NCBI GenBank assembly: GCA_900541025.1
Contig: UQIL01000001.1
Location: 94,355-158,354, forward strand
From: an uncultured Collinsella sp.
Lineage (GTDB): Bacteria > Actinomycetota > Coriobacteriia > Coriobacteriales > Coriobacteriaceae
Length of the DNA stretch: 64,000 bases
Direction of reading: 5' to 3'
Under the pieces are notes generated by a model. It saw only the letters and a list, made by a program, of their open reading frames with translations. It ran no database searches and was not told where the DNA came from. The translations under genes were made by a program, and so were the position numbers. Below, in pieces: positions 59,149 through 64,000 of the stretch; position 1 is the first letter of the stretch, and every line of letters starts with the position of its first letter.

Positions 59149-60552
59149 TTAGAAGTCGGCGTTGCCCACGGTGCGCGGATGCGGCAGGACGTCGCGGATG
59201 TTGCCCACGCCGGTCAGATACATGACCAAGCGCTCGAAGCCCAGACCGTAGCCGGCGTGCTTGCAGGAACCGTAGCGGCGCAGGTCAAGGTAGTACTTGT
59301 ACTGCTCGGGATTCATGCCCAGGTCCTTGATGCGGGCCTCGAGCAGATCCAGGCGCTCCTCGCGCTGGGAGCCGCCGATAATCTCGCCGATACCGGGAAC
59401 CAGGCAGTCGGCGGCGGCGACGGTCTTGCCGTCCTCGTTCATGCGCATGTAGAACGCCTTGATCTCGGCCGGGTAGTCGATCACGAAGGTCGGGCGCTTA
59501 AAGTGCTCCTCGGTCAGGAAGCGCTCGTGCTCGGTCTGCAGGTCGATGCCCCAGCTGACGGGGTAATCAAACTGATGGCCAGCAGCGACTGCCTGCTCCA
59601 GGATCTCGACGGCCTCGGTGTAGGTAACGCGGGCAAAGTCGGAGTTGGCGACATGGTCCAGGCGCTCGAGCAGACCCTTGTCCACAAACTTGTTGAGCAT
59701 ATTGAGCTCGTCGGGGCAGGTGGCCATAACGTCCTTAAGGACGTACTTGAGCATGGCCTCGGCGTTATCCATGTAGTCGTTAAGGTCGGCAAAAGCCATC
59801 TCGGGCTCGATCATCCAAAACTCGGCGGCATGGCGCGTGGTGTTGGAGTTCTCGGCACGGAAGGTGGGGCCAAAGGTGTACACGTCGCCAAAGGCCATGG
59901 CAAAGTTCTCGGCATTGAGCTGGCCGGACACGGTGAGGCTTGCATGCTTGCCAAAGAAGTCCTGGCTCCAGTCGACCTCGCCGGACTCGGTGAGGGGCGG
60001 ATTTTTGGGGTCGAGCGTGGTCACGCGGAACATCTCGCCGGCGCCCTCGCAGTCACTCGTGGTGATGATGGGGGTGTTGACGTAGACAAAGCCCTGCTCC
60101 TGGAAGAAGCGGTGGATGGCGGCAGCCGCGACAGAGCGGATGCGGAACACGGCGCGGAACAGGTTGGTGCGCGGGCGCAGGTGCTGCTGGGTGCGCAGGA
60201 ACTCGACGGTTGCGCGCTTCTTCTGCAGCGGGTAATCCGGGGCGCTCGTGCCCTCGACCTCGATGGAGGTGGCAGAAAGCTCGAAAGGCTGGGGCGCATC
60301 GGGGGTCAGCTTGACGGTGCCGGTGCAAATGAGTGCGGCCGAGACGTTTTGATGGGCGATCTCGTCGTAGTTGTCGAGTGCCTCGCGGTTCATGACGACC
60401 TGCAGGTCGCGGAAGCAGCTGCCGTCGTTGAGCGTAACAAAGCCAAAGTTCTTCATGTCGCGGACGGACTTGACCCAGCCGGCGACGGTGACGGTCTGGC
60501 CGCCGAGCGACTCGGCATCGGCATAGAGCTGCGCGATTTTGGTGCGGTTCAC
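59149..60552 (-). CDS. asnS: Asparaginyl-tRNA synthetase
   Basis: AsnRS charges tRNA-Asn. The 467-residue class II enzyme has the N-terminal OB fold (VTVAGWVKSVRDMKNFGFVTLNDG), motif 2 region FRAENSNTTRHAAEFWMIEPE, and motif 3 GLGFERLVMYLTG. The FRAENSNT form with Asn distinguishes AsnRS from AspRS. The start is GTG at 60552, 4 bp after GGAGG; ATG codons further upstream lie on or before that ribosome site. The C-terminal end DVLPHPRTVGNADF is normal. Confidence 0.93.
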   Translation of the reverse strand: MNRTKIAQLYADAESLGGQTVTVAGWVKSVRDMKNFGFVTLNDGSCFRDLQVVMNREALDNYDEIAHQNVSAALICTGTVKLTPDAPQPFELSATSIEVEGTSAPDYPLQKKRATVEFLRTQQHLRPRTNLFRAVFRIRSVAAAAIHRFFQEQGFVYVNTPIITTSDCEGAGEMFRVTTLDPKNPPLTESGEVDWSQDFFGKHASLTVSGQLNAENFAMAFGDVYTFGPTFRAENSNTTRHAAEFWMIEPEMAFADLNDYMDNAEAMLKYVLKDVMATCPDELNMLNKFVDKGLLERLDHVANSDFARVTYTEAVEILEQAVAAGHQFDYPVSWGIDLQTEHERFLTEEHFKRPTFVIDYPAEIKAFYMRMNEDGKTVAAADCLVPGIGEIIGGSQREERLDLLEARIKDLGMNPEQYKYYLDLRRYGSCKHAGYGLGFERLVMYLTGVGNIRDVLPHPRTVGNADF

Positions 60553-60661
60553 GTATCCTCCCATAACGGTTGAATGATAGTTATCCATACAGTTCGATAT
60601 TCTAGCAGCTCGGCTCATTTGGGCTATACAGATAAGGCATTGGCGGGATGGTTTTTCAAAC

Positions 60662-60696
60662 GAAAAGCGCCCGCGGCCAAATGGTCGCGGGCGCTT
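60662..60696 (-). terminator. Terminator of the PTS IIA gene
   Basis: AAGCGCCCGCG pairs with CGCGGGCGCTT around a 9-10 nt loop; TTTTCGTTT follows on the minus strand. Confidence 0.85.
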
Positions 60697-60733
60697 GACG
60701 AGGTGCCTTTTGGCTGTGTGGCGCGGGGCCTGG

Positions 60734-61297
60734 TTACTTGGTCTTGGCAACCAGCAGCGGATCGCCAAGCTTGACGAGCGGATTGCCGCCGATAAGCGTT
60801 CCGGACTCGCCGACGTGGTCGATGCTCTTGAGGCGGTCGAGCTCAGAGATGATGACGGTCACGATGTCCTCGTGACCGGCGGCCTTGATAGCGTCGCGGT
60901 CGAAGCTGATGAGCGGCTGGCCGGCCTTGACCGTGTCGCCCATCTCGACAAAGCGGGCAAAACCCTTGCCGTTCATTTCCACGGTGCCCAGGCCAACATG
61001 GATGAACACGCGAAGACCGTCCTCGGTGATCATGCCGATGGAGTGGTTGGTGACGGTGGTGGCGCCGATACGGCCGTTAGCGGGGGCGTAAATGGTGCCG
61101 GTAATGGGCTCGATGCCGTAGCCCTGGCCGAGCATGCCCGAGGCGATGGTCTCGTCGGGAACCTCACTCAGATTGACGAGCACGCCGTTGACAGGAGCGT
61201 AGATGACGCCTTCGCGGGTGGCGAAGCTTGCTGCGGGCGGAACGGACGCCTCGCCCGACGAAGTGAACGTGGACTTGAGCGAATCGAGCAGACCCAT
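60734..61297 (-). CDS. crr: PTS system glucose-type IIA component
   Basis: IIA-Glc receives phosphate from HPr and passes it to a sugar-specific IIB. The 187-residue protein has the family beta-sandwich (YAPVNGVLVNLSEVPDETIASGMLG; TNHSIGMITEDG) and the active-site His in FIHVGLGTVEMNGKGF. It stands alone, without IIB or IIC domains, so it may serve several permeases or act in regulation. The ATG at 61297 follows TTGGAGG. Confidence 0.93.
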   Translation of the reverse strand: MGLLDSLKSTFTSSGEASVPPAASFATREGVIYAPVNGVLVNLSEVPDETIASGMLGQGYGIEPITGTIYAPANGRIGATTVTNHSIGMITEDGLRVFIHVGLGTVEMNGKGFARFVEMGDTVKAGQPLISFDRDAIKAAGHEDIVTVIISELDRLKSIDHVGESGTLIGGNPLVKLGDPLLVAKTK

Positions 61298-61543
61298 AGA
61301 TGCCTCCAACGTATCAGGCGCGCATGTTGCACGCGTGTGGTTTGCCGGAAACGTTTCGTACGTGTTTCCCAGCACGGTCAGCGCTCCTATTTTACGCTGT
61401 CCAACGATACCTCTGAACAGCGATTTTGTGATATATCAGTTGAAGGCCAACTTATTGCGGGGGTGTTTCTGCGCCGCGGGCTCAAGTGGGGTACGCTAAG
61501 GTGCGAAAAACGAGTGCGCACGAATCGCACGGAGGGAGCACAT

Positions 61544-62443
61544 ATGATTGTCGAGAACCATGCGCTGTGGGGCGAGGAGCCGACCGAGGATTATCCGGCG
61601 ACCTTTACGTATCTGGGTGCCGAGCCGCTGCCCGACAAGCCCAATGGCCGCCGCCCCGCGGTGATCATCTGCGGCGGAGGCGGGTTCACGCATATCGCTC
61701 CGCACGAGCAGGACCCGGTGGCGTTTGCATTTTTGGACCGTGGCTACCAGGCCTTTGTGCTCAACTATGTCACGAGTTCTACGGGTGACGTGAGCTTTCC
61801 GCACCCCCAGGCAGATCTTGCCAAGATGGTCGCCACGGTGCGCGCCAACGCCGACGAGTGGCATGTCGATCCTAAGCGCGTGTGCGTCGTGGGCTTTTCT
61901 GCTGGCGGCATGATTTGCGCCTCGCTGGCAACACAGTGGAAGACCGGCCCCTTTGCGGCACTTGCCGGGGCGCGTCCGGACGACATTCGTCCCGATGCCG
62001 TGGTGCTGGGCTATCCATTGCTCGACTTTGCCTATGTGCGCGACATGCAGACGCGCGATCCGCGCATTGACTTGCGCGTGCCCAAGACGGGCGGCAAGAC
62101 GGGACGCGATTTGCTCAACGACTACCTGTCGATGGTGACGGGCGGCGAGGCAACTGACGAGCATCTGGCCGACATCTGCCCCACCACGCATGTTTCGCGT
62201 CAGATGCCACCGACCTTTGTGTGGGGCGTGTCCGACGACAAGACGGCGCCGATCGCGCAGGTCTACCCGTTTGCGCAGCGCATGGCCGAGGAGGGCGTTG
62301 CATGCGAGATGCACGTCTTCGACCAGGGTGGTCACGGCCTTTCGCTCGGCAACGCCAACACCGCGGTCGACAACGAGGACAAGCAGGTGGCAGTCCGTCC
62401 CTGGATCCGCCTGGCCTTCCGCTTTCTGGAGCGCCATCCGTAA
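61544..62443 (+). CDS. Alpha/beta-hydrolase, BD-FAE/acetyl-esterase type
   Basis: The 299-residue protein has the oxyanion region CGGGGFTHIAPHE, the nucleophile elbow GFSAGG (Ser near residue 120), and the catalytic His in QGGHGLSLG; WGVSDDKTAP carries the likely Asp. This order fits carbohydrate acetyl- or feruloyl-esterase-like enzymes and related lipases. No signal peptide, so it is cytoplasmic. GGAGGG precedes the ATG at 61544; a far longer frame starting inside the PTS region is not coding. Confidence 0.83.
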   Translation: MIVENHALWGEEPTEDYPATFTYLGAEPLPDKPNGRRPAVIICGGGGFTHIAPHEQDPVAFAFLDRGYQAFVLNYVTSSTGDVSFPHPQADLAKMVATVRANADEWHVDPKRVCVVGFSAGGMICASLATQWKTGPFAALAGARPDDIRPDAVVLGYPLLDFAYVRDMQTRDPRIDLRVPKTGGKTGRDLLNDYLSMVTGGEATDEHLADICPTTHVSRQMPPTFVWGVSDDKTAPIAQVYPFAQRMAEEGVACEMHVFDQGGHGLSLGNANTAVDNEDKQVAVRPWIRLAFRFLERHP

Positions 62444-62472
62444 GAGGACGGGCATCCCAGCCCTTCAATAAC

Positions 62473-62535
62473 TTGCGGTGAAATAGCTCCGATCTGGGGC
62501 ATCAACCAGCCCATCCAGGAACTATTCCACCGCAA
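62473..62535. repeat. 63-bp TTGCGGTG element, copy 2
   Basis: Ends TTGCGGTGAAATAG and CTATTCCACCGCAA; a second inner pair GATCTGG/CCATCC is loose. Same length and ends as 15531-15593. Confidence 0.65.
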
Positions 62536-62557
62536 CTTTGTTTTTGATGTCCCGTCT

Positions 62558-62756
62558 GGAAACTGCATCCCAGTTTTGCCTTTCAAGGTGGGACGCAGTT
62601 TCCCATAGGGCCTCGACTGGGAAAGCGCGTCCCGTTTCGAGCGGGGATTCTGGGATGCATTTTCCGTAAGAGGCCTGTTAGGGAAACCATATCCCGTTTC
62701 GAGCCAGAATTCTGGGATGTAGTTTCCCCGAGAGGCTCATCGGGAAACTATGGCCC
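62558..62756. repeat. Array of three and a half palindromes, period about 61 bp
   Basis: Units at 62558-62603, 62619-62665, 62681-62728 and a half unit at 62742-62756. Each has arms of the form GGGAAACNNNATCCC and GGGATGNAGTTTCCC. Units 2 and 3 share GTTTCGAGC in the loop; spacers carry GAGGC. Confidence 0.7.
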
Positions 62757-62795
62757 TGAACTCTCCTGCCTGTCCCCATCGCACCGATCTGTCGA

Positions 62796-62825
62796 TTGAA
62801 CGTCGTTGTGTGTTCGCGCTATCAT
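62796..62825 (+). promoter_or_regulatory. Promoter of the feoAB gene
   Basis: TTGAAC (62796-62801), 18 bp, TATCAT (62820-62825). Confidence 0.6.
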
Positions 62826-62840
62826 GCATGGTTACAATTG

Positions 62841-62873
62841 GTTAGCCATGGCAAACGGTTAGCCATGGTGAAC
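62841..62873 (+). promoter_or_regulatory. Two tandem DtxR/IdeR-type metal boxes
   Basis: GTTAGCCATGGCAAAC (62841-62856) and GTTAGCCATGGTGAAC (62858-62873), each an imperfect palindrome around CCATGG, 17 bp apart and just downstream of the -10 box. They fit repression of iron uptake by an iron-bound DtxR-family protein. Confidence 0.7.
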
Positions 62874-62915
62874 ATAAATACAACGCCCTGTGGGCGCCGG
62901 GGGAGGAACACGGAC

Positions 62916-64000
62916 GTGAAGCTCGATACACTCGAGATTGGAAAGGACGCCGTTGTCGCATCGGTGGCATCGGACGATCAGGCACTCCGACAGCATATTT
63001 TGGACATGGGTCTAACGCCGGGCACCGAAGTCACCATGATGAAGTACGCCCCCATGGGCGATCCGCTCGAGATCCGCCTGCGTGGCTACGAGTTGACACT
63101 GCGCAAGGACGATGCCGCTCGCATCGAGCTCGTGGGTATTCACGACACCGATACGGGTCCGCGCGCTAACGCCGCAATCGGCACGACGGAGCATCCGGCC
63201 CTGGGCGAGGGGACGTATTCGCCCCGTGCGGCAAAGACGGCCGTGCCCGAGGGCGCGCCGCTGCACTTTGCCCTCGCCGGCAACCAAAACTGCGGCAAGA
63301 CCACGTTATTCAACCAGCTGACGGGCTCCAACCAGCACGTCGGTAACTTTCCCGGCGTGACGGTCGACCGCAAAGATGGCACCATCCGTAACCATCCCGA
63401 GGCAAGCGTTACCGACCTGCCTGGCATTTACTCCCTGTCGCCGTACACAGGCGAGGAGGTCGTGAGCCGTCAGTTCATCCTCGACGAGCGTCCGGACGCC
63501 ATCATCGACATCATTGACGCCACCAACATCGAGCGCAACCTGTACCTGACACTGCAGCTCATGGAGCTTGACCGTCCTATGGTCATCGCGCTCAACATGA
63601 TGGACGAGGTGACCGCCAACGGCGGCGCCGTAGACGTCAACTTGCTCGAGAGCCTGTTGGGCGTGCCCGTTGTCCCCATTAGCGCTGCCCGCAACGAGGG
63701 CATCGGCGAGCTGGTGGACCACGCCCTGCACGTGGCGCGGTTCCGCGAGCGCCCTGGTCGCCTGGACTTTTGCGCGCCCGACGGTCCGGACGGCGGTGCG
63801 CTGCATCGCTGCATCCACGGTATTGCTAACCTGATCGAGGACCATGCCGTGACGGCGCACATCCCGGTGCGCTTTGCGGCGACCAAGCTGGTCGAGGGCG
63901 ATGAGCTGGTAACCGAGGCGCTTCACCTGGATCGCAATGAGCTCGACGCTATCGAGCACATCATCACCCAGATGGAGGGCGAGGCCGGCACCGACCGCCT
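62916..64000 (+). CDS. feoB: Ferrous iron transporter, FeoA-FeoB fusion, 3' end missing
   Basis: FeoB imports Fe2+ with a cytoplasmic G domain. The 361 visible residues start at GTG (after GGGGGAGG) with a FeoA/SH3-like domain (1-75; HILDMGLTPGTEVTMMKYAPMGDPLE), a linker, then the FeoB GTPase from about residue 120: G1 GNQNCGKTT, G2 GNFPGVTVD, G3 DLPGIYSL and G4 NMMDEV, followed by the helical GDI region at the window edge. The membrane part lies beyond the window. FeoA is normally a separate gene. The tandem metal boxes upstream indicate iron control. Confidence 0.92.
   Translation, partial: MKLDTLEIGKDAVVASVASDDQALRQHILDMGLTPGTEVTMMKYAPMGDPLEIRLRGYELTLRKDDAARIELVGIHDTDTGPRANAAIGTTEHPALGEGTYSPRAAKTAVPEGAPLHFALAGNQNCGKTTLFNQLTGSNQHVGNFPGVTVDRKDGTIRNHPEASVTDLPGIYSLSPYTGEEVVSRQFILDERPDAIIDIIDATNIERNLYLTLQLMELDRPMVIALNMMDEVTANGGAVDVNLLESLLGVPVVPISAARNEGIGELVDHALHVARFRERPGRLDFCAPDGPDGGALHRCIHGIANLIEDHAVTAHIPVRFAATKLVEGDELVTEALHLDRNELDAIEHIITQMEGEAGTDR

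Noticed and set aside
60553..60768. N-terminal extension of asnS
   Set aside because: It would translate the upstream terminator region and ends on the GGAGG site; the GTG start gives the normal length.
60695..61543. Long N-terminal extension of the esterase gene
   Set aside because: The frame runs antisense through the PTS IIA gene; the ATG at 61544 has its own strong ribosome site.

Overview
The window is a 64 kb piece of a high-GC bacterial chromosome. Gene content points to a Collinsella-like member of the Coriobacteriia (gut Actinomycetota): an unsplit Firmicutes-style disA-ispD-ispF-cysS-rlmB-yacP block, a TatA/GreA/LysRS block, many short palindromic intergenic repeats, GTG and TTG starts, and surface proteins with a non-canonical sortase signal. 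The genus is an inference from gene content and style, not from a marker comparison.

Layout. 0-1.4 kb: the end of argD, a repeat-rich spacer and tRNA-Val. 1.6-9.1 kb: asnB, then a co-oriented run murE, HAD phosphatase, murI, rph, rdgB, dtd. 9.2-13.6 kb: veg, ispE, tRNA-Pro, tatA, greA and a LysRS with an extra C-terminal tRNA-binding domain. 13.9-24.6 kb: a ThrE-like exporter, a DUF2798 membrane protein, a 1479-residue acyl-CoA dehydratase activase with its TetR-family regulator, and clpC. 24.7-31.2 kb: an AT-richer island with a DUF2975/HTH pair and, behind it, a probable RiPP operon made of a 36-residue Cys/Gly-rich precursor, a three-gene ABC-2 transporter, a radical SAM/SPASM maturase and an ABC exporter without a peptidase domain. 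31.4-36.7 kb: a RelB-like/PIN toxin-antitoxin pair, pepD, a hipBA module with three operators, and mntP under a yybP-ykoY manganese riboswitch.

36.8-49.3 kb: disA-ispD-ispF-cysS-rlmB-yacP, then an inserted DNA-binding/HipA-like kinase fusion gene, a non-coding repeat array, tRNAs (Thr, Tyr, Thr, Met), tuf, rpmG, tRNA-Trp, secE-nusG-rplK-rplA. 49.3-64 kb is mostly minus strand: a metallophosphoesterase coupled to an unusual cytoplasmic ParB-like/BMP protein, mscS, a wall-anchored 5'-nucleotidase, a TrpXYZ-type ABC importer, a WYL regulator, asnS, a PTS IIA-Glc protein; then, on the plus strand, an esterase, a palindrome array and the start of a FeoA-FeoB fusion behind two DtxR-type boxes.

The most interesting item is the RiPP operon: a complete-looking radical SAM maturation and export system around an almost leaderless peptide that I cannot place in a known class. 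The second theme is non-coding structure: at least six kinds of intergenic palindrome occur, including one array with an exact 80-bp period and a pair of 63-bp elements with the same ends 47 kb apart. All functional calls come from reading motifs by eye; no database search was run.
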